NCBI RefSeq assembly: GCF_000208865.1
Contig: NC_018387.1
Coordinates: 1,965,120 to 2,029,119 of the forward strand
Direction of reading: 5' to 3'
Source of the DNA: Neospora caninum Liverpool
Lineage: Eukaryota > Apicomplexa > Conoidasida > Eucoccidiorida > Sarcocystidae
DNA: 64,000 bases
A program made the translations under genes and the position numbers. The notes beneath the pieces were generated by a model. That model worked only from the letters and a program-made list of their open reading frames with translations. It was not told the origin of the DNA and ran no database searches. Of the stretch, positions 48,332-60,656 are shown one piece after another. The first letter of the stretch is position 1; each line of letters starts with the position of its first letter.

Positions 48332-48876
48332 TCACTTCGCCGACTGGGTGACCCGACTCCACCTGGCGTTCTCCATCGCCGAAAACAGTGGCTGGCCAGG
48401 CGAGCGCGCGTGTCTCCAAAGAACAGAGACTAGTTCCCGCGCTACGCGTCTCGTGTGATACGATATTGTCTCCTCTCGGAGTCTTGTGGACGTACAGCCT
48501 CCCCCTAACGGCTTCATGTCGGTCGCGAGTTTCTGTGACAGTCTTGAACTCATGGGGGCACATGGGTATGAAGACCAGAGGTGACGAGACTTGGGGTGCG
48601 TTCACCCAGCCCCTTTCAATGCAGCGGCTACAAATTCTCTGGATGGGTGAATAGATGCCTCGACATTTTCCACGCAGCGGTCTACAAACTGGGACAATGT
48701 GTACGGAAAACCTGACCTCGCCGGTGCGGCATAAGATGGCTGAAAGTTGCCAGCGAGTAGATTTGTCCGCTGTTACCGAGCCTACCTGGGAATTTCGTCC
48801 ACACGTGAAAAATTGTTGAGGTTGCTTCACACACACTCTTAGATTTTCCCTGCAGGGATTTCTTGATCTGTGCCAT
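48332..48876 (-). CDS. Tentative compact 135-aa gene with two very short introns
   Basis: Proposed exons are 48876-48786, 48711-48606 and 48542-48332. Introns would be 74 and 63 nt, both GT-AG, with phases 1 and 2 fitting. The start sits in GACAAAATGGCA, a near-ideal context for this group. The joined peptide reads well across both junctions: exon 1 starts MAQIKKSLQGKSKS, the first junction gives WTKFPGFPYTLSQF, exon 2 ends EFVAAALKGAG, and exon 3 has RVARELVSVLWRHARS and ends RVTQSAK. It looks like a small soluble helical protein; I recognise no family. The introns are much shorter than others in this window and have weak pyrimidine tracts. The alternative is a single 202-codon frame (48905-48297), whose peptide looks less natural. 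It is head-to-head with the 171-aa gene, 100 bp between the start codons. Confidence 0.45.
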
Positions 48877-48976
48877 TTTGTCCAGCCGATTTTGCGGCAA
48901 CCCATTCCCAGTGCACCTAGTCATGTCCATACTCGTTTGAGTCATCTGTGTGAGTGCTGCGGTTTGTTCTTATCGC

Positions 48977-50029
48977 ATGATGCCTCAAGTCGCGCTGATG
49001 TGGAAGTCTTCTTTTTTACCGCCTCGAGTTGTTTGGGGCGTCCTGAACAATGCAACTCTAGCCCAGCACACAACGGCGGAGTCGCTGCCACTAGCGCAGA
49101 AAGTCTGCTTGTGTGGACGAGCAACTGGTTTGACTGGTAGGTTGCTCAAAATCCAGGGTTGTCAATCCAAACGTGAGCGGTGCGCTACGCTCAGCATTTA
49201 CGATCGCCCTTTGGTATAACGGTCTCGCTCAAAAGAGCCATTGCGGTGCGTATGCCAGATAGAAAAAGACCGACCAGATTTCCCGTACCTGCCTGCAAAC
49301 GGCATCACTCCACTGAAGAGCTTAATGGTAATAGATGTGGTCGGCACTGTCCATTTAGGATGGATTTAAGGTTCCTATGACTAATGCACCGTCGTGGCTC
49401 TTAGCAAACCAGGAAACACCGCCGGGAACGGTCGGTGTGGGCCGATCTTTTCACAAGCAGGCCTTGCCACAAACGCTGAGTGGTTCTTCAGTCGCCCAAG
49501 CTGGGTGTGCATGTGCTTCCGTGCGTGTATTTTCCTGTGCGGTCACTGGTGTGCAGACGAGCCAAGTCCTCGGTCACGGCCTGTGTGTCACCGCCTCCAG
49601 TCGTCCGCGAGAGGCCTTAGTTACTCTACTTTCATCGGAAACCGGGCCATGTACCTGTTCGACTGTGTTCCAGGTGACATGCACCATCCGGCGACCAGTT
49701 CCGACTGCGGCAAGCTTTGGTGGAACTCGAGACGCTATAAAGTAGATGCAGTTTTCAAGGGAAAGCGATCAATGTTCCCAAGCAGCGGGCCCCTGCAAGA
49801 TTATGGAGTCTCTCATTTTGACAAACAGAAGCGGAGGACAGCGGAATGGCTCGAACGTGAACGCCGACGCATCGCGACACTGCCGGAACCACTGCGGCCT
49901 CTTGAAGTCGCAAGAGCGTTGAGTATGTACAAAGATAAACTGATAGAACTGTATGGCGATGATTACGTGCGTAGGGAGTGGGCGACACTTTTCAAGCTCA
50001 CACGGACGAAGCTTATGGGGGCAGAATGA
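48977..50029 (+). CDS. 171-aa small protein, family not recognised
   Basis: Exons 48977-49136 and 49674-50029; the donor is CTG|GTAGGT and the acceptor TTCCAG|GTGAC, with phase 1 on both sides. Exon 2 is convincing: it encodes a very basic, Trp/Arg-rich segment (KLWWNSRRYKV) and then charged helices (AEWLERERRRIATLPEPLR, YKDKLIELYGDDYVRREWA), ending TRTKLMGAE. Exon 1 is less sure; it starts MMPQVALMWKSSFLPPRVVW and has no acidic residue in that stretch, as in a mitochondrial presequence. Size and composition would suit a mitochondrial ribosomal protein or a respiratory-complex accessory subunit, but that is inference. The exon 2 frame stays open upstream to about 49394 without an ATG upstream of the acceptor that helps. 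Confidence 0.5.
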
Positions 50030-51670
50030 ATTTTGGCTACATTAAGATGGGGACACAACGCGTGGAAGCTCATGGTTGTTTCTTTTTTTGTGTGAGTGCA
50101 TGGCTGAGGTTGAACTTTATCCAGATCCGGTATGCGTGCGGGCATGAAGACAGCTGCTGACCGTCCACTACCCGCGTCCCCACTGGGAAATGGAACATAG
50201 TATCCGCCTCGCTGAGAGCGGAACCGGAGAGAGTTTGGTTGGCTTTAGCAGTAAAAGCAACTGAGCTAGCTGCCAACTAAAGTCAGCGTGGATTCGCCCT
50301 GTTGAAGCGAGGAAGTGATATGCTATTATAGACAGCTCAAAGAAGGATAGCTAAACAATAGTCGTGACTCCCGATGCCGGAAGGGTGAGTTTCTCCTGTA
50401 TATTCCAGTAGTCCAACTCATAGTATATACTCTCCAGAAAAAGCTTATAAATAATCCTGTCTCCGAGATAACAGTTTGTTCAAAATGTCTCGGATTTATT
50501 CCCTTTCAAAAAACATTTTAAAGTCAAAGTGTAGCAAATATAAACCACTAGTTTATATTGAAGAAACAAGAACTTCCTTGTAAAACTAAATACTGACTGA
50601 CTATCCCGGTGGGAACACACAACAGTTACGTTGTTGCAGTATTTTTGTTCCGCGTGCATCTTCACAGTAGTTAGTCACCCTCCCCATGTTAATCATCCTT
50701 TCGCAAGGATGCGTTACAGCCACGTATGTTTCAACAGTCAATCACCTCTGCCTCGCTCACGGCAGTGCTTGCAGGTATGTATCAAAGATCCGCTGCATAG
50801 GAGGATCTGCTGGTACAGAAGTAGTCAATGAGGCTAGAAGAGCATGCATCCTCAAAACGAGGCTTTTCGGAACGAACAGCGAGGAAACAGCGTCAAAATG
50901 CTAAGCGAGATTACAAGCGCCAATGGAGGAATGTAGTTATGTTTGAAAAATTATGTTTGAACACTCTTCCCATGGGTGCAAAGGCTCGAAACAAGCACAG
51001 CTACCGGCCTGGTCTCCCACTCGCTTATAGGTTAACTGGAACAAGTTGGACTTCTGCGCGGTGTCCTATCCGGGATACCACAAGCGGCTGTCTTGACATC
51101 AAGCATACCATTTATTTTAATTCTGCGTTGCCTTGGGCAGCACCGAAAGAAACGCGTGCTGCTTCCAACTCGAGTACCGTGGGAATAGTTGAGAATTCAT
51201 CCTGATTTACCTGTCTGTCAGCTCTTTCTGCCTTTGATGACACTGGAGTGAATCTCGCACAGTGACGCAAGCTCAGGTTGATAAGGCAACAGGGGTCACC
51301 TCATGCTATCGCGCATCGACGACCGCCAAATCGACCGGGCGTTGATGGTCGCTGCGAGCCATTCATAGGTAGCTCTCCGTAGCCCTGGTTTGACAACTAC
51401 AGGCACCGACTTGGCCTGTCCACCCGCGGGTAGCGCTCCATCCGCTTTCATACTACTATGCCCACTCGAGTCGAGATTTTGGAAGGCTCCCATACTTGCT
51501 CGATTTCCCCTGTTCATGTCTGCTCCTCCGCTCCTCAGTTTCATCGAAGGAAATTTAGAAAGGGTGCTGGAGCCAGCATCAGGACAGCAACCTGTTAATA
51601 TGCCGTCGTTTTTTTGTCCTCACCCATTGTTTTCGTGACAGACATTTCTTCCTGCTTCCGGGACAGCGCA
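50030..51670. other. Intergenic, BCAT promoter region
   Basis: About 1.6 kb between two plus-strand genes, expected to hold the 3' UTR of the 171-aa gene and the promoter and 5' UTR of the aminotransferase gene. The part from about 50280 to 50700 is AT-rich. Open frames at 50828-51205 (plus) and 51544-51299 (minus) lack splice or homology support. AGCATGCAT occurs near 50845. Confidence 0.5.
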
Positions 51671-54130
51671 ATGCGCCTGTGGAGGAGCCGTGTTTTGTGG
51701 AGGTCCGTGTCTTTGACAAGTAACCTTTCACGGTCCGCTCTTCTGCCAGGAAGAGATCCTTCGGTGTCCGGGTATCTAGTCGACTATAGGTTCTACGGTT
51801 ATAGTTCTGGCCAGGAGAAACGTGAAGCTGCAACACGGGACTTCGTTGCGTTGCCGGCTTCGTCGTCTGGCGGGGGAATTCGCGCGTTCCGAGAAAACAA
51901 TGGAAAGGCTAAATGGACTTTACGTCGGCTAGAAGGTAGCTACTGTCGCGTGTGTCCTTCGCCTCCTCAAGATGCACAATTAAGGACGTGCGGCGGCTCC
52001 ACCGTGAGCAGCGGTGGAGAACCTGGCCTGCAGAGAACTAAGCTATTGCTCAACGCGTCACCGTTTTTTGGAGAGCGACGACGGTTGTTTGCGTCACCAG
52101 CTGTGTCTGCGGGTGTGGCACCGGCGCCAGTGACGCTCGCAGAATTGGATGCCAGGAAGCTGCAGATCAATAAGAAAATTGGTTTTCTGCATCCGTTACC
52201 AGGGAGGGAGAGTTTTGGTTTTGGCCAAGTTTTTACAGATCACATGATCGAGGTGGACTGGGACGACCAACATGGATGGTATCCGCCCGTCCTGAAGCCG
52301 CTAGGGCCAGTTTCCCTGCACCCTGGCATCAGCTCGCTTCATTACGCTATCTCCGCGTTTGAGGGCCTAAAAGCGTATAGAACCGAAGACGATCGGGTGC
52401 TTCTCTTTCGTCCTTTTGATCATGGCGAACGCTTAAATCGATCATGTGCACGGGTCGCCCTTCCTCAGTTCTCTGTCGATTCTTTCGTGACCCTGTGCAA
52501 GACACTGGCAAAAATGGATAGTCGATTCATAATATACCAGGATCGAGACCTCTCGCTCTACCTTCGACCCATCGTCTTTTCAACATACGTAAGAGCACTT
52601 TCTTCGGCTCGCTTGCTCTTTCCCTGCATGTCTACTTCGTCCACCTCCGTTATTCGCTGTCCGATTAACAGTTTGTCCATTTATGTTTCGCTCCCGACAT
52701 GCTTGCACAACCTGTCAATGTGTCCTGAATTTTTGGGCGGCCGCCTTCAAATGGAGCAATGATTTTGCAGGTCAACTGTCCCGTAATGCTGAGCCGCCCT
52801 GGTTGCCCACATAGTCGAGCAGTAAGGCATGCCGTCCGTGGATCAGCTCGGCAAGCAAGGTGATAAGCATCTCCCATACACCGGAGCTGTGAGTTCACGG
52901 TGCAGCTTATAGGACAACTTTGCTTTGTGTTCGTTTGTGCAGCCGGCACTTGGTGTGTTCCCACCTCGCATGGCAAAGATGATCATCATGGCCTCGCCTA
53001 CTGGCGGATACTTCTGTGAGTTTTCAAGCAGTGAATGCTGTCGTCCAAATGAAGGAGTTCCAGCACGGCATATTACGGTCTACGGTGCATCGAGGCTCAT
53101 GGAACATTCACTGTGGCATGGATAATGATGTCACTATGGAGGGATACCCGATGTTCTAGCCACACGAGTTTGAGTGTCTTTGTTTTGCGTTGCAACCTGG
53201 TGACGCGTCGGCTTCAATATTTCTAGAACTACAAGTGGTCAGGCAGATAGAGAAAACGACAAGCATGCAGAACGACAGAGTTGGTGCGTTGACGTGTCTG
53301 AACCTTCGCAGCGAACGCCGGTGCGCTTGCTAATCTTTTTGTTGAAAAAGATTATACGCGGTCGTGGCCGGGAGGCTCGGGGAGCCACAAGGTTGCAGCG
53401 AACTACGCCCCTACAATACAGCCTTGCAAAGAACGGATGCAACAGGGATTTCAGCAACTGTTATGGACTGTTCCGGAGGGCGACGACTACATTTGGTGCG
53501 AGGGAGGGGCGATGAGCCTCTTTCTGTTTTGGAAGAATGAAAATGGTGAAAACGAGTTAGCTACTCCTGCCTTGGAACGCGATCTCATTCTTCCTGGCAT
53601 TGTCCGGGATACTGTGCTCACTCTGGCAAGGGGCTACCCGGATATAGCAGGTGAGAGATCAACATATGATCTGCTTTCCCCGCCTCACCTTGTAGTTGCT
53701 GGTGAAGCAATTGAAAAGATGGCATGCAGACACGATATTTGTTTTAGTTTACGGTTTCCTGGCCGCAAAGCAAATTTTTAAGGTTTCCAGGACGTTTTCA
53801 CGCTGAGGCAGGAACGCCTCTGGCTCAAATTCTGTCACATGGTGACCTGGTCACATTGCACCATCTGTTGTGGCTCTGCATTCAGTGACGGAGCGGAAAA
53901 TCCTGATGCAGGCCGATTTTGTAAAGGCGTACCGAGAAGGGCACGTCCACGAGGTATTTTGCACCGGGACGGGAGCCGTTGTAAAGCCGGTGGGTGTGAT
54001 TCATTTCGACGGTGAAGATTTCGACTGCGCTCCGAAGGATCTCAAAACTTCACTTGCGCACAAGCTCCACAGCGACATAACTGACATCCAGTACGGGGTT
54101 GTCCCCCATCACTTCATGCAGGAATGTTGA
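51671..54130 (+). CDS. BCAT: Branched-chain amino acid aminotransferase, 524 aa
   Basis: Exons 51671-52588, 52943-53015, 53312-53650 and 53886-54130; junctions are GT-AG and phases 0, 1, 1 fit. The enzyme moves the amino group of Leu, Ile or Val to 2-oxoglutarate using PLP, the first step of branched-chain catabolism. Fold-type IV BCAT motifs appear in order: HPGISSLHYAISAFEGLKAY (from about residue 216), RVLLFRPFDHGERL, SLYLRPI, then SGSHKVAANYAP, where Lys357 is the likely PLP lysine. They continue with EGGAMSLFLFW, LILPGIVRDTVL, HEVFCTGTGAVVKPV and DIQYGVVPHH. The first 150 residues or so are an extension not needed for the fold. It starts MRLWRSRVLWRSVSLTSNLS, without acids, as in a mitochondrial presequence; the long, variable linker after it is unusual. 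No key residue is missing. Confidence 0.95.
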
Positions 54131-55647
54131 TTGTCGTTGCCTCGCGCTGTGCACTGCTCTCATATACCCTTTTTTCTAGATTCCGTCGAGATGGCCGTGT
54201 AAGGCTAAGTGTCGTCATCAAACTACCCCATTGCAACGTTTGGCAAAAAATATAAGCTTTTCAGCATGTCACAGGAGCCTGCTGCGGGGCGTCCCTCTTG
54301 GCGCGAGGAAACCCTGGGTCGTTTCTCCTTGCAGCATGCACCGTTTTCCGGTTGAGGCAATCTGCTTACTGCCACACCAAATAGGGGCTCTGTCAGCTAG
54401 TTCGCAGGTCACACAAATCGCCATTGAATGCTTTACGTAGCATATACAACCATTTCAGCTGACGAGTACGTCCCCTCACCATCTCTCTTTTAATACTGTG
54501 TTTCAAAACAGGCGCCTTGCAACAAAGTACCTACAAATTGCCGCAGGAATATTTCGCATTTTGGTGAACATGAAACGAAAAACGATTCTGGGGTACCCTG
54601 CGATCAATTCCAAGCAGAAAAGGCGATACATCAGACAACTAAGCCTGCTGCAACCACACTTTATCGAAAGACAACGATTTATACCGAAGTGCAATAAATA
54701 AGACTGAAAAGCCTAACACTGCTTGCCCGCTTTGGTGTTCCTCAACGGTTGTCGGTACCAAAGATTTCTGGAAGGCTGAACACTACGACCGCTGTACGGG
54801 AGCTTCAGATCCCTTGTCTCATTTCAGTTCATGACTTCACAGCAGCTACAGAACAGAGGCATTGCTAGGATCGAGTTGTCGCGATTGGAAACCTGTCTAC
54901 AGTGTGGCAAGGCCTCGCCTCTACCAGGAGTGCCTGCCGGTGCCACGGCCACGCCGGCACCTTCGTGGTGGGCCTCCTCTAGAAAAATTCATCTCTGAAC
55001 GAACGCTGTGCCCGACGGTTCCTCGGTGCTGCCGCTCTGCCGAAGGGATAAGCTCCTTTTGTAGTCGTGCCTGCTACCTCGTTTTCTAGAACAATAACGG
55101 GTCCCTGACAGGAGATTTGCCCAATCGATTTCTGCAAGTTTCTGCAATGAACCTCCTTTTTAAATTTGTCAAGAACCAGCGATTCCTTTTGGGGCGCCCG
55201 CACTTCAGCGTTCGACGTTCCGAACAGATTCACACCACTTCAATACTATTAGCAGTACCAAGACGGGGCTGATAAAAAGATCCGCTTCTTATTGACTCTC
55301 TCTCAGAGCGTTCGACAGCATAAATGGTTTCCGTGCAAACAGGTTCATCGGCAGCTCAAAGGTATACTGTAGTTAGTCATGAACCACTTTGCTTTTTATC
55401 CATAGAGAGCCCTGCTGCAAGAGAGGGGTTTCGATTCTACTTGCGGGCCTGCAGTGCCATCGGCATGGCATACCAAAACGAGTTGTTGTGTAGTAAGCGG
55501 CAAATTAACTACCATTAGCCGACTCACAAAGCAAATTCTCGTTCGAGGAAATCACGGTCAAGACTGCCTCAGCCTTCTGTTCCGTTCGGTTTGTCCCGAC
55601 AGCCAACAAGAGTCGTTCCACGATCGGGCACTCCCAGCAGACACAAT
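54131..55647. other. Convergent intergenic region, 3' UTRs
   Basis: About 1.5 kb between the plus-strand BCAT gene and the minus-strand 840-aa gene, which converge. AT-rich stretches (for example near 54500-54710) fit 3' UTR sequence. I see no gene. Confidence 0.6.
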
Positions 55648-58600
55648 TTAGTTGACGGAGGTAACGTCTTCTTGTGTAGTTGTTACGGAGAGAGAATCAC
55701 CTGTCTTCGTGGGAGGTACAAAGCCTTCTTCGATGACGACCAGCTGGATGTCTGAATATTCGTCTCCCCAGGTGTAAGTCACGCGAACCGGTGCAGTGTC
55801 GGCACCAAGCCGCAACGAGACTGGATGCGCGTGCTTCGCATAGATCAGCGACGGTGTTGCTTTGCCTGTTAGGAAGATTTCGACAAACCCGTAAATAATA
55901 GCGGTGGAAGACGGGAAACAGGAATACAGCTCGTGATTGTATATTTAACTACACGTACCACTGGATACACTGCAGGATGACACTTGAGACCCAGTGTACA
56001 GTACTTCAGATGCTCCTTTGCCGTGAGACGCTAGGAATCACAGGAGACATCTCCATTGTTCCCTCGGGTGGACACATGGCAACATTCACCTTCCCCACCA
56101 ACGATGCAGTATCTCATGCCTGTTACCTTGAAGCTGCAGCAGCTCAGTGGCGACCTGTTCCCGCACGGCTGCCCGATGACAGGCGAGAGCCATTGCCACG
56201 CGCCTGCAATACAAAACACACGGGTACACCTACTCTGAAGTCTGGGAAACGGTGATGGTAAAATGCGTTCCCATGCAGGATCACACCTCTGCGAATGCGC
56301 TCTGGCCGATTGCCATCTTTAACAGCAACACGCGATCCTGACTGCTATGCAGACTCAAAATAAACAACTAGGTCGCGATCTCTGTTTGTGGGCATTTTTA
56401 CCTGTCAACTTTTGCTTCCCACGGAATCGGTGTACCCTGGAAAGATGGGAGCAGCTGAGGCTCAACCATGTCGATGGCAGATATAACATTTTGCTCTTCC
56501 CAAACGACGTTGTCCAGTGACCCTCTGAGGTAATCTAGGAGAGGCTGTTGAGCGCCACCCTCTACTACGAGAGGGGTCTTCGTCTCCGATGCTTGATTCA
56601 ATTCCTCTGCGTCGTCGTCCCTCGTGGTCTCCAAGCCCGTGCGATCCGGTGGTAATCCCGAGAGGCGGGACGGTTGCAGGAAGATTGTGCACTCATAGCC
56701 ATCGATGTCGTACTTTCTGCGTGAACCCTCAGAATACACCATCCTTTACTATGTCTTCAGGAGGGACACACTCAACCCCCAAACTCAAACAAAAGCAGGG
56801 CCGCACAACAATGCTGCAGCATTGACCTTTTGTGCCACGGTGCTGGACAGTGGACGGTCGGTCTCCGATGTCTCTGCAGAAGATGGGTGTACGGATGACT
56901 GGCAAGAGAGTAGTATTTTTAGTGTGAGGCTGTTAGCGTTGCGACCATGAATCTCTCCTAGTAAACGGTTCCTTTTGGACACGGGAAATCATGAGTTCTT
57001 TTTAAAAAGTAACTGCCTTACCCTTGCGAAAGGCGTGTGATGTTTTTTTTCCGGGCGAGCAGTTGACTTTGTCCGGTCAGTGCATTCGCGACTGCAATAT
57101 CAATTGGATCGTCGAACTGCCCCACGTACACGTGGTCCCTGCGTCCCAACACATCACCACCACATGTTTCGCATGAGGAAACATATCTCCAAACAAGGCA
57201 AGCACAACCAGTAAAGCTGGGTACGCGAGTACGTTGACAATGAACAACAGAGAGCACATAACATACTTTGCGTGACTGGAGCCAACTGAGTATCGCGCGG
57301 AGATACATCCAGCACAACAGAAAACGGCTAGTGCACGGGGAGGAACCACATAAGAAAATGGAGCGATCTCGTGAACAGTATCACATGCTCGGCCATTGCA
57401 ACATGACCAAGGATGCTATCTTACTCAGGAATGCCATGGGGTTCTCCCGGAACAGGAATGATGCCAGTCATCACTTTTCGCAGAGAAAATTGCAATCGAG
57501 GCTGAAAAACCTTGGTTTCTGCGTTGTTCCGCAACCTGATACGACATTGAAGCAAAGAACGGAGAGCGACACTGAAACGCCAGAACTGTGCACACCGGTC
57601 GCCGATAACAATTTCAAAATACACAACCTCGGAAATGTTCTGCAATTGCAGCGCCCCTTTATCCGAATCCAAAAAAACCACCACGACTCACCTAGAAAAA
57701 AGGTCTTTTGTGGTCAGGCCTGGGATGGGGCGATCCTCAGTCAAGCACGTCCAAACAGGTGAGCCTGCGGTATGGCGCACGAGATCACAGTCTTGCGTAG
57801 CGCCTCCAAAGTCTTCCGCGAACCGAAGAATGAAGAAACGGAGTAGCAGATCCGAACACCTCCCACATACCTGTCTGTGACAGTGCAGGAATGACGTCTT
57901 GTTGCACTCGTCCCAGCAGAGATGTGACCCTTTCGTGCGGAGTGTAACGTGCAAATACACCGTATCAGTTCCGGTTGCGACGGAACGCAACAGGAACGCC
58001 CTCGCGAGTCATCCCGCAGCCAGTCCCGTTAGGGACGCTAACATGAGCATCTGCCTTTTTCACGTACCTTCACCCTCCACTTCTGAAATCGGAATGTCGA
58101 CGCGAAAATTCAAAACGCATGTGTCCTTCTTCCGGTCTTCATCGGTGCGACGGTGCCAGTCCAGCTGTCTCAAAAGGCGCAGTCGCCGACTGTCTGCATC
58201 GCACTTCTTTGCAAATGCGTCAACGTCCGAAGAGAGATAAGTCGGCGAATGCTGGTCGCGATCAAGCATCTGAAGAACTTTGACGTGCGAGTGACTCATG
58301 CGCACGGAAAAAGCCACCGAAATGACTTGGTTGTGAAGATCATAGAGAGGAATGCGCAGATGCAGCATGTTGAAGCCAGGGCACCGAAGCCTGTGGTTGA
58401 TCAGACACAGCAGAATCAGACCTCCATGAAGATGTCAAGAACAGGACTGGAATTCGAAGGCAACGACCAATATAACGGTGCACACGCACTGTCTGAAATT
58501 GAGACAAACATCTGATTTTAATGTTCTGGACGATAGAGAGTTTCTAAGCGAAAAACAACGGAGACCCGTTGAATTCACTTCGCTGGAAAGCTGCACGCAG

Positions 58601-60197
58601 AACGGGCACGAATTCGGAAGAGAGCCAGGAACCCTGTCGCACCCCCTCAATAGAGCACCAGCGTGGCCGGTCCTCAGAATGAAGCCACAAACACCAGCGA
58701 CTGTAGCGCGCGGCACCACCACAAGGACACAGGCACCGCCCATCAAAACGTGCCTCGCTTTAACATATCTCGTTCATCCAAGGAAAGCACCTTTTTCTTC
58801 TGCGGGTCTAAGCGACACCAGAGCCCGGGCGCCTACGCTGCTCACCTGGCCTGACCGGAAATGACCGTGCTGCAGACCACCTTTCCGATGTTATGGAGAA
58901 TCTGAAGCGAAAGTTCGACGTGAGACCGTGTCACGCAGGACAGCGTGCGCGCAGCGGAGCACTCCAACCATGTCTGAGGTTTGACTGTGCCATCAGCAGG
59001 TTCCTCGAGGTTTCTTGGGGAAATGACGGGGCTCTCCGGGGTGTTGCCGCTGGTGCGGTCCGCTTTGCTGCTCATATGGTTCGACGGTAGAACAGAAGCC
59101 TGTCCCCGCATTCGAAACCCGCCGTTTCCAAAAATCTCCTCGGAAGCGCCCATCTGTTGGCTAACCGCTGAAGGGAAAAAGGCCGCGTGCGAGGGACTGG
59201 GATAGGGTCTCTGACTTGTCCCCGTTCGAACTGCGGTCTCGCCTTTAGGTGCGGACGAAAACGACTGGTTCCGTCTAGAGGAAGCTTCTAAGCCAGCAGC
59301 ATGAGAGAAGGCATTACTGTCAGGTCGATGGGGCGGAGGGAAAGGGCCGTACGATGGAGGCTCTCCTGGAAAGCCACGTGGAGCACGGGGGTACACGTCC
59401 CCGTCCTCGCCATCGAAAAAAGAAATGAAGCTAGAGAACAGACCGTCCAGTTTGAATGACCACTCTCCGCCGACTCCGGCATCTGCATCGTCAAGCCTCG
59501 GGGGCTCGTCGTGCGGAACTTTGCCATACCGCCCACTTATCAACGAAGAGGATTTTACACTCGCAGACCCCAGACGCGGGACGCCAGAAAGGCTCTCCTC
59601 ATGACAGCGGATCTGGGGAGAATTAGCGTCTGCGAGCTCCACAGGCGCGACAAGCGAACGGGCGGCAGGGTTGTTGCTTAGCGCGCTGCTGCTGTAACTC
59701 GTGAGGCACGGCCCGCTCGCTCCCAGCTGGCGAGGAGTTAGAAAAGATCCTCCAAGAGACGCGGATCTCTCCCCAGCAGCGGAGTGGGACCCGCGGGCAA
59801 ACGGACTCCGCGAAAACGGATTTGACGCGTGCTGGGAGCCTGCCCATGTGGAACCGAACCCGCGATCGACTGGTGGGAAGAGGAAATCGTCAAACTGTTG
59901 AACTGCAGAGAAGGAACGAACGGCGGGGACGATGGAGCCGCGGAAATGCCCTGATACCCAGGAGGTCATATCTTTGAGCACAGTCGTCGCTGTTTCTCCG
60001 ATTCCCCTTAGGATGTCTTCCTCACCCTGGTCGTCACCTCCAGAGAGTGAAGCGGGCACGGTCGACCGAGATACGAGATCGTTTGCTTCCTTGGGCGACA
60101 CGCATGACAAAGAATGAGACACTTTGGCTTTGGGCGACGAGGATCCTGCCAGCGGATCCACCGGCGAGGTGTCGGCTGACGAGAGAGAGGTCGCCAT
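55648..60197 (-). CDS. 840-aa protein of unknown function, seven exons
   Basis: Exons: 60197-58846, 58390-58068, 57656-57536, 57138-57022, 56716-56402, 56203-56127, 55865-55648; junctions are GT-AG and phases 2, 1, 2, 2, 2, 1 fit. Exon 1 (residues 1-450) is Ser/Pro/Gly-rich and mostly disordered, with a structured end (HVELSLQILHNIGKVVCS). Exons 2-7 look like one or two beta-rich domains with repeated amphipathic strands: NQVISVAFSVRMSH, VVYFEIVIGDRCAQFW, YECTIFLQPSRL, APVRVTYTWGDEYSDIQLVV. There is no transmembrane segment or catalytic motif I recognise. A methionine at 60545 would add 116 residues, but 60197 has the better context (A at -3, G at +4). Exon 3 is the least certain; another frame at 58000-57871 also fits the phases but has a weak acceptor. 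A ciliary or trafficking beta-sandwich protein is only a guess. Confidence 0.65.
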
Positions 60198-60656
60198 AAT
60201 ATCTGGCGTGGACACACAGTGAGGGAAGTCACGCTGTCGCCTCGTACGCAGGAGGGTTCGGCGAAAAGAACGAGAGAGACGAAACCAGTAACGATTGTAC
60301 AGGTATTCGGCAAACTGACGGTTCCTCGCACAAAAGAGAGGGTAACGCCCAGTCTCTCCCATATACGCGCGTGCAAGACACGGCTGATCGATGGAAGCGG
60401 AAGCGAGCCCGAGAGACGAACGCCGCAAGACAACGGGGTGACCGCCAGTCCTTTTTCGGCAACTGCGCCTCTTTTTCAGAAAAGACGGGAAGAGTACCAG
60501 GCGAAAAGAGAGCTTTTTCCTGCCCAACAGAAAAGAAAAGTACATATAGCCACGAAGATCGCCTGTTTTTCAGGACTCGTGACTCGCAATCACCACTCGT
60601 GCATATGCCGCGTCCGCTGTCTTCAAACCAGGGGTGTTGGAGGGCGTGGGTAGCGC
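60198..60656. other. Short divergent region
   Basis: 459 bp between the 840-aa gene (minus) and the tentative 60657 gene (plus). If both are real, this is a shared promoter region. It is purine-rich on the plus strand. I see no other feature. Confidence 0.4.

Noticed and set aside
48297..48905. 202-codon uninterrupted minus-strand frame starting at 48905
   Set aside because: It overlaps the spliced 135-aa model. Its peptide is less natural, while the spliced frames have a better start context and better sequence. Kept only as an alternative.
51299..51544. Small minus-strand frame of up to 82 codons upstream of BCAT
   Set aside because: The peptide looks plausible, but it is single, short and lacks homology. 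It probably lies in the BCAT promoter or 5' UTR.
57871..58000. Alternative exon 3 for the 840-aa gene
   Set aside because: Its phases fit, but it needs a 67-nt intron and an acceptor without a pyrimidine tract, and the peptide is poor. The exon at 57656-57536 has a T-rich acceptor and a better peptide.
60198..60545. N-terminal extension of the 840-aa protein from an ATG at 60545
   Set aside because: The start context is weak (T at -3) and the added 116 residues look like translated 5' UTR. ATG 60197 is preferred.
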